A stretch of 64,000 nucleotides of DNA from an uncultured Dyadobacter sp. (GCF_946482605.1 NZ_CAMLSE010000041.1:1-64000); one strand, 5' to 3'; positions 1 through 10,314 are shown, numbered from the stretch's first letter. Made by a program: numbers and translations. The notes: a model not told the origin generated them from the sequence alone.

Positions 1-613
1 CCATAGAAGTTACAGCCGAAACGTCCCAGCTGCCGATCGGCTGATTGAATAATGCCGCGTCTGAAAACATATAATCCATATGGGTTACAGCCGACACATC
101 CCAACTATCGATATTGGGAGCCGATAAAAGCGACGAACATTCGTTAAAAGCTAAAGACATGCTGGTTACAGCACCCAATTCAGGCAGGCCCACCGGAGGT
201 AATGCTGTCAGGTTTCGACAACCCGAGTAAGCAGTTTCGAACGATGACCAGGCGGTGTTTCCCCATTGCTGTATGGTCAGCAGTTTATCCGCTTCATCGG
301 AATTAAACGCAATCCGGTGAAAAGGCGTGGCGCCGACAGGTTTGATGGCTATGCGATAGACCCCGGCAGCGGGAAAAGTAATGGTTTGAGCATTCATAAA
401 AGTGCCCGACGAGGGCAACGTCCCGGATGTTCCGGCCGGTATACTCTCGTAGTACACGGTATATTCGCCGGTTGCGGGAATAGTAATCTGGTTGGCCAAA
501 GAGGTGCCGACGTTGTCAGTTTTCCACGTGGTGACAAAATCGGAGGTGCTAATTTGCGCCTCACTGCAAATGGACGTGAATGCGGCGAATAGGAATAGGA
601 GGATTTTCTTCAT
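1..613 (-). CDS. BspA-family (DUF285) surface protein, N-terminal part
   Basis: This reading frame stays open on the minus strand from the ATG at 613 to the left edge, so the C-terminus lies outside the window. It starts with a signal peptide (MKKILLFLFAAFTS, probable cleavage near SEA/Q). After about 110 residues of less clear sequence come copies of the BspA/DUF285 repeat, recognisable by SWDVSAVTHMDYMF and IGSWDVSAVTSM. Such proteins are secreted and often carry a C-terminal sorting domain in Bacteroidota; that part cannot be seen here. The repeat pattern makes the family call secure. The role, adhesion or surface display, is only inferred. Confidence 0.75.
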   Translation of the reverse strand, partial: MKKILLFLFAAFTSICSEAQISTSDFVTTWKTDNVGTSLANQITIPATGEYTVYYESIPAGTSGTLPSSGTFMNAQTITFPAAGVYRIAIKPVGATPFHRIAFNSDEADKLLTIQQWGNTAWSSFETAYSGCRNLTALPPVGLPELGAVTSMSLAFNECSSLLSAPNIDSWDVSAVTHMDYMFSDAALFNQPIGSWDVSAVTSM

Positions 614-780
614 GACAGTTGTGAAATATCACAACCAAGGTAGCCGGGATGGGTGCGAACAAACGTACCAAATAGTATTGTTCGAATGTAGAATTTCAAC
701 GACATTTTAATAGAGAGGCATAACCAACTGTTATTCTTCTGCTCTCAGGTTTACTAATTTTTAAAAATCCTCCCGCAGCC

Positions 781-885
781 GGTTCGAGTTCTGTACCATA
801 GGAATCACGGGATTTTTTATACAAGCGCCCTGCAAGCCAATCACTTGCAGGGCGATTTTCTTCCAGGTACAACAGCTTCCGAACC
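781..885. repeat. Hairpin element bounded by GGTTCG/CGAACC, copy 1
   Basis: The outer arms are GGTTCG (781-786) and CGAACC (880-885), and GTACC (793-797) faces GGTAC (866-870). Inside is a perfect 11-bp stem (826-836 with 844-854, 7-nt loop) followed by ATTTTC, which could act as a plus-strand terminator. The left 19 bp (780-798) recur exactly at 12266-12284, on the other side of the defence genes. It may be an attachment site or a mobile palindrome; the sequence does not decide which. Confidence 0.5.
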
Positions 886-1279
886 CTCTTTTATGTACCG
901 CTATTAAACTCTGCTTTGTCCAATGCTTGGTTTACTCTCAAAGTAAAAGAACGACCAGCAAAACTTCCTTTGATGTGATGGATTAATTATCAAATCTAGC
1001 AAAAAACGTTTTTGCTGAGTTCGAGATTGACCGGTCTTAACTAACACCCTTGGAAGCAGACTCCTGGGTGTCTTCCAAATTCGCTTGTTACCTAACATGT
1101 AGCCTGACTACGCTCGCAGATGAAATTGCCAGTCATCAGAGTTGGGAAAAACAATCTGCGGCTAGGAATCATAAGCTTTTCTTTTCCGGAACAACGTCTG
1201 CCCAATTTTTCAACTTATGCAACGGCCGGACTTTGTCTCCAAAAAAGCAATATCTTTATTTGAATATTCACAACATTGA
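886..1279. other. Intergenic stretch upstream of the Hachiman pair
   Basis: I see no convincing gene here. Short open frames exist on both strands (904-1098 minus, 1050-1283 plus), but their translations look like random protein. The plus-strand frame ends in an ATGA overlap with the hamA start. The promoter of the defence genes should lie in this stretch, but no strong match to the Bacteroidota consensus stood out. Confidence 0.4.
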
Positions 1280-2062
1280 ATGACAGCCTTATCCACCTCG
1301 TCTCCTTTTATCGTTGCTACTAAGGACCTGGGTCATAGTAATGAACTGTTTATTATTGACATAGTTGACATCGATAGTGGGCTAAAAGCACTTATCGATA
1401 CAAAGCTTGTCAAGATCTGTGAGGGCAACTCCGGTACAGACTTGGCGATAGTCAAGAAGCGGTTGCTTGAATTTCTAAAAACAAAAAAGGGAAGCACAAC
1501 CGAGATCGGCGCGATTTCGGAATTCTTTTTACATCTGTATCTAAACGACGTAGGCTTCAATCCTCAGTTTCTTTACTTGAACTTGGAAGAAGGATCTATA
1601 AAAAAAGGCTTTGATGGCTATTATCTTTTCAATGGTGACGAATGGGTTCTGGAGAGCAAATCTGGCAGCATCACCACGGCTGGTATTAGCCATCCTACCA
1701 AAATCAAAGAGGCCTACGACGATCTAGTGGATAAATTGTCTGGAAAGGTAAAAAATAACCCTTGGAGGAACGCCTATAATCATGCAAGCCAGATGGATGT
1801 AGGTGCTGACAGCAATGTACGAGCTAATATCAAGAAGTTCTCGGATTTATATAGCCAAGGCAAGTTTCATAGAATTGAAGAATTCAATATCATTCCTGGA
1901 TCAACCTTGGTACTCGATGGTGTTTGGGTGGATGCCGATTGCAATAAAATTGAGATCGAGATCAAAGCACTGATCACTAAACTACATTTCAAAAAAATCA
2001 AAGTTTTGTGTATAACAAAAAAGTCTCTACGGCTTTTCTGGGACTACTTAACTGCTCTCTAA
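1280..2062 (+). CDS. hamA: Hachiman system HamA-like nuclease (DUF1837)
   Basis: This 260-residue protein matches the DUF1837/HamA type, the effector nuclease of Hachiman anti-phage systems. A PD-(D/E)xK-like core is visible: an acidic residue in GAISEFFLHLYL (E81), GFDGYY (D112) and LESKSG (E125, K127). In the known system HamA is held inactive by the HamB helicase and degrades DNA when released. The gene stops 7 bp before the helicase gene, so the two form an operon. The length is normal for the family. The assignment rests on these motifs and on the helicase neighbour. The name assumes no closer relative among DUF1837 proteins of other systems. Confidence 0.8.
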   Translation: MTALSTSSPFIVATKDLGHSNELFIIDIVDIDSGLKALIDTKLVKICEGNSGTDLAIVKKRLLEFLKTKKGSTTEIGAISEFFLHLYLNDVGFNPQFLYLNLEEGSIKKGFDGYYLFNGDEWVLESKSGSITTAGISHPTKIKEAYDDLVDKLSGKVKNNPWRNAYNHASQMDVGADSNVRANIKKFSDLYSQGKFHRIEEFNIIPGSTLVLDGVWVDADCNKIEIEIKALITKLHFKKIKVLCITKKSLRLFWDYLTAL

Positions 2063-2069
2063 CTCCATC

Positions 2070-4511
2070 ATGAACGCAATAGAAAAACTGGCTCTAACAA
2101 ATATTAATAAAATTCCACTTTTCAAAGAGACGATTCGAAAGCTGACCGTCAACACACAGCTGACTGAATCTGAGAAAACCTATATTCTTGCTTGTGCAAT
2201 ACTTTTCCTGAGGCAATATGGTGCTGACAATAGATTCACGAGCTATGTAGAATTCTCGTATTACATCGTTGTGAAGTATAGTACGGTGTATCAAGACTAT
2301 AAGCCTCTATATGATTTTTCAGCCAGTTTCGGCTTCTATCCAACTGTTAGGGCTATTCTGGATAACAGTCTGATCGAGCAAAACAATTTCAGTGATTGTC
2401 TAATGGATTTGGAGATGGAGCGGTTCCGAAGTGGAAATTATATCGAGACATTCCATCAATACCAGGGGAAGAAGACTTTACTTCAAGACCCTATCAATGA
2501 GTTGAGCTTTATTGCACCTACCTCGTTCGGAAAAAGCTCAGTGATCATTGACTGTATCTTGAAATATGACAGCCAAAGTATGAAGATTGGTATCGTTGTA
2601 CCAACCAAGTCGTTACTCATGCAAACCTACCGAATGATCCGAGATGCAAGACTTAATAAAAAAATTATTATTCACGATGAAATGTATCAAAAGGAGGACG
2701 CTTTCATTGCTATCTTCACACAAGAAAGATCTCTGCGCTTGTTAAGCAAATTTCCAATTCATTTCGACCTACTTTTTATCGATGAGGCACATAACCTACT
2801 AAAGGATGACTCCCGAAGTGTACTCCTTTCTCGTTTATTGGCGAAGAACAGAGGGTTAAACCCGCAGCAACGGGTGGTGTATCTTTCCCCATTAATTGAA
2901 GATGTCAAATGTTTGAAAGTGGAACCAGACCAAATTATCAATGAACATCGTGTGCCCTTCAATATTAAAGAACCAGAAATATACGAATATCGTCTAAATC
3001 AAGATGTCTACAGCTATAACCGGTTCGTTGGCAATTTCTATCTAATCGGGACGGAACCAGATCTGTTTCACTATATTATAAACCGTTCACACCAAAAGAA
3101 CTTTATATATAATTTCCGGCCCGTTAGCATTGAACAGCTCGCCAAAGCGCTAGCAAATCGTTTGCCCTTGCACGAAGTGAGTCCTGCTTTGACACAATTA
3201 ATTAATATACTTGAAAGCGAAGTACACGAGCGCTTTTACGCAATAGACTGTATTAGACATGGGGTAGTGTACTTGCACGGTAAATTACCCGACCTGATTA
3301 AGGAATATCTCGAAAGCAAATTCCGAGACCTACCAGAAATTCGATATATTATTGCGAATTCTGTAATACTCGAAGGAATGAATTTGCCCATTGACAATCT
3401 GTATATACTAAATACAAGGTCGCTTTATGGTAAGGAGCTTACTAACCTTATTGGTCGGGTCAACAGGTTAAATACAATTTTCAGCTCCGATCAGAATAAT
3501 CTGGGAAAGCTTCTCCCACCAGTTCATTTTGTAAACAGTGAAAACTATAATCGCAAAGGAAGCAACATGTCTAGAAAGATTGAACTGCTACGCAGCCGTA
3601 CTTTCAAAGATACAGTTGAGAATCCCACGTTAGTGGACTTTGATTTTGACGAGCTAAACATCGCTGCCGATCAAAAAGAGCGAAAAAGAGCGTTATATGA
3701 TAAGATCCGAGCGGATGAGCAGTTCCTAAACTCAGTCCCAATCGACGACGAGGAAAAATTAAAGCAATATCTCATAGAAACTGGAATTAGCCTATTTTAC
3801 AAGGACATCGATGTTCTCGTCGACATCTTACAAGAAAGGATCAGTCGAGTTCCATCTCGCTCCGATTGGCCGTCGCTCAATATGATGGATAAGATTTATG
3901 ATCTGTTCCTTCGGGACATAACGTTAGTGGCCGACTATGAATTCTCCAGGCTTGGCTCGCCAGAAGCAAGAAGTTATTACGATTATCATATCACCATTAG
4001 CCAAAGAAGGGCCTTAAAAGAGAATGTAATTTATCAATTCGGCTATTTTAAAAAGCGCGTTGAGGACAATAATCCGGTTTTTTACTTCGGTGAGACATAT
4101 GGTGAACGGGAGCGAAATCCAACAACCACAATAGTGCCTGAGCCGAAAACCTACATCGATTTAAGTACTAAAAATGACACGGAACTCATCAACTTGGCAA
4201 TAGTGAAACTAAAGATGGAGGACGACTTCGTAAGTTTTAAGTTAAATAAATTCATCGTAATGATGTACGACTATGAGTTGATATCAAGGGATGATTACAA
4301 CATGTATATTTATGGGACAGCTGATCAGGCTAAGATCGATCTAACCAAAATCGGGTTAAGCATCAGTCTCATATCGCGACTAGAAGCTGACGGACAATTG
4401 CAGCACTTATATTTCGACTCTTTTAATAATCTGAAAGCTCGCGAGGAATTTGACGACTACAAGGCCAGCGTCAATGATTTTTACCGATTCGAAATCGAAA
4501 GATTTTTATAA
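2070..4511 (+). CDS. hamB: Hachiman system HamB-like SF2 helicase
   Basis: This is an 813-residue superfamily 2 helicase. Motif I is APTSFGKSS (149-157), motif II is DEAH (238-241), and a motif VI-like GRVNR lies in the second RecA domain. The N-terminal 140 residues and the C-terminal half past about residue 480 have no obvious named domain, as expected for HamB, which is large and sensor-like. It sits 7 bp after the HamA-like gene. In Hachiman the helicase surveys DNA and controls the nuclease. Codon and base use is AT-rich like hamA, and more so than the conjugation genes, which fits a horizontally moved defence cassette. Both ATPase motifs are intact, so the pair is probably functional. 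Confidence 0.8.
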   Translation: MNAIEKLALTNINKIPLFKETIRKLTVNTQLTESEKTYILACAILFLRQYGADNRFTSYVEFSYYIVVKYSTVYQDYKPLYDFSASFGFYPTVRAILDNSLIEQNNFSDCLMDLEMERFRSGNYIETFHQYQGKKTLLQDPINELSFIAPTSFGKSSVIIDCILKYDSQSMKIGIVVPTKSLLMQTYRMIRDARLNKKIIIHDEMYQKEDAFIAIFTQERSLRLLSKFPIHFDLLFIDEAHNLLKDDSRSVLLSRLLAKNRGLNPQQRVVYLSPLIEDVKCLKVEPDQIINEHRVPFNIKEPEIYEYRLNQDVYSYNRFVGNFYLIGTEPDLFHYIINRSHQKNFIYNFRPVSIEQLAKALANRLPLHEVSPALTQLINILESEVHERFYAIDCIRHGVVYLHGKLPDLIKEYLESKFRDLPEIRYIIANSVILEGMNLPIDNLYILNTRSLYGKELTNLIGRVNRLNTIFSSDQNNLGKLLPPVHFVNSENYNRKGSNMSRKIELLRSRTFKDTVENPTLVDFDFDELNIAADQKERKRALYDKIRADEQFLNSVPIDDEEKLKQYLIETGISLFYKDIDVLVDILQERISRVPSRSDWPSLNMMDKIYDLFLRDITLVADYEFSRLGSPEARSYYDYHITISQRRALKENVIYQFGYFKKRVEDNNPVFYFGETYGERERNPTTTIVPEPKTYIDLSTKNDTELINLAIVKLKMEDDFVSFKLNKFIVMMYDYELISRDDYNMYIYGTADQAKIDLTKIGLSISLISRLEADGQLQHLYFDSFNNLKAREEFDDYKASVNDFYRFEIERFL

Positions 4512-5240
4512 GGACAGAGAAGTGCTGAACGATTGAGATCAATTACGAAAGTTTCAATAACTGGCCATGCAGCGAGCTGAAGCTTTGTCGGCTCAATGCA
4601 ATTGTAGTGACCTGCACGTCACGATCAGCCAAGAGCAGACTGTTTATCCTGTAAGGAGCTTTGAAAACATGTGTGAATAAGGGGACTTTGCGTGCCGGTG
4701 AATTAAACACACACAGTTTCTGATAAATAGTTCGACTAAACGAGTGTTCTAAGAGCTAAACTTAGTCCGCGATTAGTCATAAGAACTCATCAGCTTGTTG
4801 GGCCGGCGGTAGAGCAAAACAGGTATTTCTACGTGTCTTTATATCTATGATTCTTTGCACTTTTGAACCTAGGCATGGATCTTGCACAAAACTTTTAAAA
4901 GATCAACCTCTATCAAATATTTAACTATGAAACACTTCTTCTTTGTATCGATTAGTTCGATTTTTTGTACTTACTATAGTTATTCCTTTCGCAGTATTAC
5001 CACTAACATTTTCTTTGGCGCAAGGTTTCAGTATATGGCCACATTCCAGCTGCCTATATAACGATTTGTCAACTCAATAGGACTACTAGAGCGCCGCGTG
5101 GCGACACAGAACATCGGCCATGTCACGTAGGGAATCCCGTTCGAGATTCTGCGGCGATATATAGCGAAGGCGATCTTACGGTCGTTGACTTGACTTTCGC
5201 TGACAGGAGAAGCATTACTTTTATCACCTAACTGAATCGC
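4512..5240. other. Long gene-free stretch between the two defence operons
   Basis: About 730 bp without a convincing gene. A 45-codon frame starting at 4927 begins with a hydrophobic MKHFFFVSISSIF segment and could be the remains of a secreted protein, but nothing downstream supports it. A GTGAC/GTCAC inverted repeat lies near 4608-4623. The length and disorder suggest decayed DNA between two independently acquired systems. Confidence 0.35.
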
Positions 5241-6989
5241 ATGCCACAATTTGACGAGACCTTCTGGACCAGTGAAGGGCGGCGGCTTCTGAAGCCAGAA
5301 TTTCTATGCCTGACACAGGATGCAGGTTTGTATCAAACCCTATTACTCCAAATTCGCGAGGATATTTCTTATGATGAGACAGGTATCTGGTTGACTGATG
5401 ATGCACGGTCGCGCACTAAATTTAAATCATTTTTTATGCTAGCTGCGGAACGGCATGTAGAGCTAGCCGTAACACCTGAATATTCTTGTCCGTGGTCGGT
5501 TATTGGGGATCTTATTCATGACGACTCGTTGCCAGAAATGCAGCGTCTGTGGATCGTCGGCTGCCAATCTATTAGTGCACAGGCATTGCACAACTTTATA
5601 AATACTCATCCACAGGTAATTTGGGTCTATGAGCACGAACTGGTTCAGTCACATTTGAACGATCAGCAGTTTTTCGACCCTGTTTGCTTGCTCTTCCGGA
5701 CAGAAGATGCTAATGGCGAGGGCCGCTCTGTAGTTGTTATTCAGTTTAAGAATCAATTTTTTGGCGGTGGGGGGTTCACTTGGGAACAGGAAAATATGAT
5801 TAGGGGGACTAAATTCTACGTGTTGTCAAATCGCACTGCGTCGACCAAACTTATTGTGCAGATCTGCTCCGACGCCCTGCTTGATATTAATTTCCCTAGT
5901 GTGGAAGACGGTAGGTTTTTAAACGATCCCTTGCTACTCGTACACATTCAGCTGAATCAAAGTCCTTTCCAGGCTAATTACAAAAACTATCGAACGTCGG
6001 TTTTCAAAACAGGTGGAAAAGACCTGAACAAAGAAGTACTGTGTCTAAACTGGGCACGTGGTGTTCGTGATAATGACGGCACAGAATGGAATACTTATGG
6101 AGGCTCGGCACTATATATCAAATCAGAAAAACTTAACCTTACAGATCAGCGCTTCAACTCTAATCATGCATTCGGTCTTTATTATAGTAACTGGTACGAC
6201 CGCCGCAGCCATATTTATTTTTTGGGTTATGACGAACACGTATATCTATTACGTGGTACCAAACCTTCTCAATTGCGGGCCGACGGTTCGCAAATGCAGC
6301 GCTCCGGGCCTCAGTTGATTGCACTTTATCATTGGGACAACGGCTGGCAGACAAGCATATCGGCAGACGACGGTTTTGCGACGCTGTGCTTAGACTTGCA
6401 AAATGAAGCTGGAGATCTGAGCTGCATTGCAGGCAACCCGCTACCACTCGATGTAGAACGTTTGGTCGAATTATCGCTCGGCATGCTCGATCCTGCTGGC
6501 GATTGGTCGCGTCCGGAAAAACTGTCTGCAATGAAGGTCTCCGATGATGAGTTGAACAACCGTACCAATTTCACACATGATCCGGCGACATTGCAAGCCG
6601 AAGCCAGGACGCGCAAACTTCTCCATTATGGTTTTTTAAAAAACGCAATCCTGACGGTTCCAGATAAATTGCCGCAAGGTCTCAGGGACGCACAACTCGG
6701 TTATGACCAGACGCTTCCTTTGCACAAACGTTACTTGCTTAACTTACATTCAGTCAGTAATAACCTGAACAGAGGTACCGGAGTCTTCCTAGGAGCGTCA
6801 ACACACGTCAAGGCGTGTAGCGTTCGCGACAGAGTAGTCAATTTGTTGAAAGATGACCAACAGGGTAAACGCGTCATCATCTGGTATCAGACACACGCGG
6901 GCCTCATTTCGCTGTCCCCTGAGCAAAAACCAGAGATAGCTGAGAATACAAGTCGTGAGTCGAATTCGTACAAAAAAACCAGACCGTAA
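5241..6989 (+). CDS. Carbon-nitrogen-hydrolase-like protein, component 1 of an unrecognised ATPase system
   Basis: The first 220 of 582 residues carry the spaced triad of the nitrilase/CN-hydrolase superfamily: E80 in AVTPEYSCPW, K170 in VVVIQFKNQF and C209 in LIVQICSDAL. The family hydrolyses amides or nitriles. The substrate here is unknown; a metabolite or nucleotide cofactor would fit an abortive effector, but that is inference. The remaining 360 residues have no domain I know. The stop codon overlaps the start of the ATPase gene (TAATG at 6987-6991), so the two are translationally coupled and probably interact. No signal peptide or membrane segment is visible, so it should be cytoplasmic. 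It is unlikely to be housekeeping, given the extra domain and the defence neighbourhood. Confidence 0.65.
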   Translation: MPQFDETFWTSEGRRLLKPEFLCLTQDAGLYQTLLLQIREDISYDETGIWLTDDARSRTKFKSFFMLAAERHVELAVTPEYSCPWSVIGDLIHDDSLPEMQRLWIVGCQSISAQALHNFINTHPQVIWVYEHELVQSHLNDQQFFDPVCLLFRTEDANGEGRSVVVIQFKNQFFGGGGFTWEQENMIRGTKFYVLSNRTASTKLIVQICSDALLDINFPSVEDGRFLNDPLLLVHIQLNQSPFQANYKNYRTSVFKTGGKDLNKEVLCLNWARGVRDNDGTEWNTYGGSALYIKSEKLNLTDQRFNSNHAFGLYYSNWYDRRSHIYFLGYDEHVYLLRGTKPSQLRADGSQMQRSGPQLIALYHWDNGWQTSISADDGFATLCLDLQNEAGDLSCIAGNPLPLDVERLVELSLGMLDPAGDWSRPEKLSAMKVSDDELNNRTNFTHDPATLQAEARTRKLLHYGFLKNAILTVPDKLPQGLRDAQLGYDQTLPLHKRYLLNLHSVSNNLNRGTGVFLGASTHVKACSVRDRVVNLLKDDQQGKRVIIWYQTHAGLISLSPEQKPEIAENTSRESNSYKKTRP

Positions 6990-9900
6990 TGAGCATCGCA
7001 ATTCAACTGATGGATTATTTTGTGGATACGGATATAGTTCCACTACGAGGGCGCGATGACCTAATTTGTTGCACCCGTCGTGATGCGCATGGCATGCCCT
7101 ATCAGATCATCTACATCGATGAATCCACGGCCTGGTTGCGGGATGATGTGGGGGCATACTTAGAAGAGATTCTGTCCGACAATTACTATACTTGCGAAAA
7201 CTACCTGCAGTGGAACTTTTATTACTATTTTCTGAGTGAGCCGCAGGAAATAGCTGACAATAGAGAGCAAAAACTGCATGTAGAACGTGACGAGGCCTTC
7301 GCCCGTAAGTTTATACTAACACCGGTAGATTTCATCCAGCAGTTGGCTTCGGTCAAGAATATTGGGGAAACAGACGGGTTATTAGAATCTGGTGACTTAT
7401 ACAGCGACTGGCTCAACTACCTGCAGGATAATGGCTTACATTTTGTTTACGATGAAAAACAGTATCCCAACTATAAAGCATGGGTTGAGCAGTATATTGA
7501 GGGTCGGATTTTTGGTCCACCTGTCGAGGACGTCCAGCCAAGAGCCACCCGTCAAGTAGCGAGCGTTTCTTCGGTCAGCCGATTGAGTTTAACAGAGTTC
7601 CGGGCATTTCCTGAACAGCGCAGTTTTAAATTTGGCAAGGTCAACCTGATCTTTGGACCGAACGCCAGTGGGAAGACCTCATTCTTTGACGCGTTGGAGC
7701 TTTGCTTCACTGGTCAGGCCAAACGTGCCGATGCTCAGGGCTATCGACTTGATGCGACCACGGGATCCGGTGATCCTCTGGGATTTCCCGCCGAGGCTGG
7801 TGCTTACCGACAACGTGATATCGCTTGGTATAAGAATGTCTATACGCGAGGTCATAACCTTCCCAATAACTTCAATAAGTTTAACTATTACGCGAGCGAC
7901 GCCGCGTTCCTGCTGCAGTCGGATGATGAAAAAGGCGAAAATGCAATCGAATCGACCATCACCGACATTGTCCTCGGCCGTGAAATCAACCGTCTTGAAG
8001 AGCGGATCAATGAGTTCTGCACACGTTTTGAGAATCGTTATGAAGAACTCAAAAAGATACAACAGGAGCAGCAAACAGAACTTCATAGCTTGGAAAGCCG
8101 TGAAGTACAGATCCGGCAGGAAAACAGCGACCCTGCCATCTATCGAAAGCCAGTCGCTGACTTTCTGCTGTTGCATGGCTGGCAGGTCGAGAGTAGAGAT
8201 GATGACACTTTTCTAGTGAACGTCGAAAATGCGATCCGTCTAGTCAGTGACTGTCTGGAACAACTGACCGGAAAGTTTCCGGCAGGAACCGTGCTGACAA
8301 TCAAGGATATTGACGCACAGCAACGCGCACTGCGTGAAAAAGCAAGTCAACTTGCGAGTTTCCGAAAAGATCAAGATGAGAGCCAGCAGCTGCTCCGCGT
8401 AGCGCAACAGGAAATACTGCACCTACTAACGCTTACAAGTGTGGCCGGGGATTTGGCGCGTTATCATACAGACCCCAATATAGGACAGCTTGAAGTGATA
8501 GACGATTTGCTCAAGGAAGCCGTTGAAGGGCTAGAAAAGCAGGAAAAGGCTGCCGCACTGTTACAACAGCTGCTTGTTTTCATTACGAGCCAGCCGGAGG
8601 ATGTGAGTGCTAAGAAGTTTTTTGAATATCAGGCTGAAAAAGCGCAGTTGAAGATTGATACAAGCAGCGAACTGAGCAATGCAACCGCGGAAAGCGAACG
8701 TATCCGGCGTGGCGTCGAGCTGCTCACCGCTATCGTTGCCGATATCAAACGCTTGGGTATGGACTATTTGGTAGCCAATCATAAAGCCGATCAATGTCCA
8801 TTGTGTCAAACTGGTTATTCACATGAGCAGCTCAGAGATCGAATTGCTACCTCAGCCGCTCTGCTAGGCAACGCAGAAAATTACACCACTCAACAGAAAG
8901 AAATCGCTCGCCTAGAGAGCATTATAGAAGAATGCGACCGTATCGCCACACAGGTCGACGAACTGGAAACGGCGATCCCATATGCTTACCTGGATCTAAC
9001 GGATACGTTGACCTTTGCTGGGTTGCGTGATCAGTTGCAAAAAGATATAGCTGCAATACCTCAACAGCGTGAAGCACTTGTCCGTCTGCGAGTTATTAAA
9101 GCAAGCTTTGAGGAAAAGGGCTTAAGTCGTGAGCGGTTCGCTGGAGGTAAGGCAGAACTAGAAGGATTTCTCAAAATGACCGTGGATAATGAAGAAGAAT
9201 TATCTGCGGCTGCAGAGAATCTCCAGCGATTGCAACACGCACTGAGCAGCCGGATTGAGAAGATACAAACAGACATCGAAACGGTGAAGCAACGGTCCAA
9301 TACCCTATTTGACCAGCTAAACCCTGACGATGAGGCCATCCAAAATAATTTGCGAGAACTAGAAAAGTTTAAGGGATGGATCAACCAGATTGCAACAGTC
9401 ATTCGGCTGGTTGACAGCCAAGACCTACTCAAACTGCGTAATGATGTTCAGCAACTCAGAAGCCTTTATGAAGTTTACCATTCGGCTTGGAAGGATCGCC
9501 GTGAGCAATCTAAAGCTTTAGAAATACTGGAAGTATCCATCGCGGAAGTCAAAGATCGAAAAAGATCAAACGACTTAATGCTTGGAAATGCGAAATCAGG
9601 GTTCGATCTGCTGCTCGTTCTGATGACTGAAAAGAATAAGCGCAGTTATCTTGTTGATTTTATGAACCGGAACAAAAGGGAAATGGTCAACATTTTCAAG
9701 CAAATCCATGCACCGATGGAATTCACTGATATCAGTTTTGATAATCAGAAGTTAAAGCTGCTCGATGGTGAGAACCGTTGGCATACGATCAATGAGGTAA
9801 GTACAGGTCAGCGGACGGCCATCGCACTGAGCCTGTTCCTAAGTCTGAACCAAAAACTGACTAGGGGGCCAGATGTAATTTTACTTGACGATCCTGTCAC

Positions 9901-10081
9901 ATATGTCGATGATCTCAATACGCTTTCCTTTCTGGACTACCTGCGTGAGCTCATCGAACGAACAGAACGACAGGTATTTTTTGCGACCGCGAATGCGGAT
10001 GTGGCTTTTTTATTCAGCAAGAAGTTTGCGTATCTACCCGAAGGAAAGTTTTGCCGCTTTGAGTTCAAGAGGTCATATTAG
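6989..10081 (+). CDS. Rad50/SMC-like ABC ATPase with CxxC hook, component 2
   Basis: This 1030-residue protein begins with a distinct domain of about 190 residues (YxxWNFYYYF region, no known match). The ATPase core follows: Walker A GPNASGKT (223-230), long coiled coils with a zinc-hook-like CPLC at 603-606, ABC signature STGQR (938-942) and Walker B DVILLDDP (962-969). This order is that of Rad50/SbcC/RecN-type ATPases, which bind DNA ends or large nucleoprotein complexes. It lacks the TOPRIM domain of Gabija GajA and has no McrC- or Wadjet-type partners. Coupling to the CN-hydrolase-like gene suggests the ATPase senses invading DNA and gates that enzyme. All ATPase motifs look intact. Confidence 0.8.
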   Translation: MSIAIQLMDYFVDTDIVPLRGRDDLICCTRRDAHGMPYQIIYIDESTAWLRDDVGAYLEEILSDNYYTCENYLQWNFYYYFLSEPQEIADNREQKLHVERDEAFARKFILTPVDFIQQLASVKNIGETDGLLESGDLYSDWLNYLQDNGLHFVYDEKQYPNYKAWVEQYIEGRIFGPPVEDVQPRATRQVASVSSVSRLSLTEFRAFPEQRSFKFGKVNLIFGPNASGKTSFFDALELCFTGQAKRADAQGYRLDATTGSGDPLGFPAEAGAYRQRDIAWYKNVYTRGHNLPNNFNKFNYYASDAAFLLQSDDEKGENAIESTITDIVLGREINRLEERINEFCTRFENRYEELKKIQQEQQTELHSLESREVQIRQENSDPAIYRKPVADFLLLHGWQVESRDDDTFLVNVENAIRLVSDCLEQLTGKFPAGTVLTIKDIDAQQRALREKASQLASFRKDQDESQQLLRVAQQEILHLLTLTSVAGDLARYHTDPNIGQLEVIDDLLKEAVEGLEKQEKAAALLQQLLVFITSQPEDVSAKKFFEYQAEKAQLKIDTSSELSNATAESERIRRGVELLTAIVADIKRLGMDYLVANHKADQCPLCQTGYSHEQLRDRIATSAALLGNAENYTTQQKEIARLESIIEECDRIATQVDELETAIPYAYLDLTDTLTFAGLRDQLQKDIAAIPQQREALVRLRVIKASFEEKGLSRERFAGGKAELEGFLKMTVDNEEELSAAAENLQRLQHALSSRIEKIQTDIETVKQRSNTLFDQLNPDDEAIQNNLRELEKFKGWINQIATVIRLVDSQDLLKLRNDVQQLRSLYEVYHSAWKDRREQSKALEILEVSIAEVKDRKRSNDLMLGNAKSGFDLLLVLMTEKNKRSYLVDFMNRNKREMVNIFKQIHAPMEFTDISFDNQKLKLLDGENRWHTINEVSTGQRTAIALSLFLSLNQKLTRGPDVILLDDPVTYVDDLNTLSFLDYLRELIERTERQVFFATANADVAFLFSKKFAYLPEGKFCRFEFKRSY

Positions 10082-10314
10082 CATTACACTGTGACCACAC
10101 CAGAATGGCCAATTGCTTACTAAAGAAGTCCATCTCGCCGGCGCAGTTAGCGGATTTCTATTTCAAACTTGTGACCATGTGAAAAGAAAATTGCCTAACC
10201 TCGATCTATTGGCTGGGATAACATACGTCATTAGTATTTATTGCGCATCATATGGTGAGATCAAAAGATCTGGATATTCATTGTTTAATTGGTAATCACA
10301 ACAAACCTTCTCGC

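Noticed and set aside
780..800. tRNA 3' end as attachment site (TTCGA-containing repeat)
   Set aside because: GGTTCGAGT resembles a T-loop, but no cloverleaf can be formed upstream of either copy.
1050..1283. 77-codon plus-strand frame overlapping hamA by ATGA
   Set aside because: The overlap looks like coupling, but the translation has no protein-like pattern and no known antitoxin or regulator features.
5028..5406. Minus-strand frames over the CN-hydrolase gene start
   Set aside because: They are shadows of the real gene or of AT-rich spacer, without family features.
6989..10081. Gabija, Wadjet or Septu assignment for the ATPase
   Set aside because: No TOPRIM/GajA domain, no UvrD-like GajB, no JetA/B/D partners and no HNH PtuB beside it.
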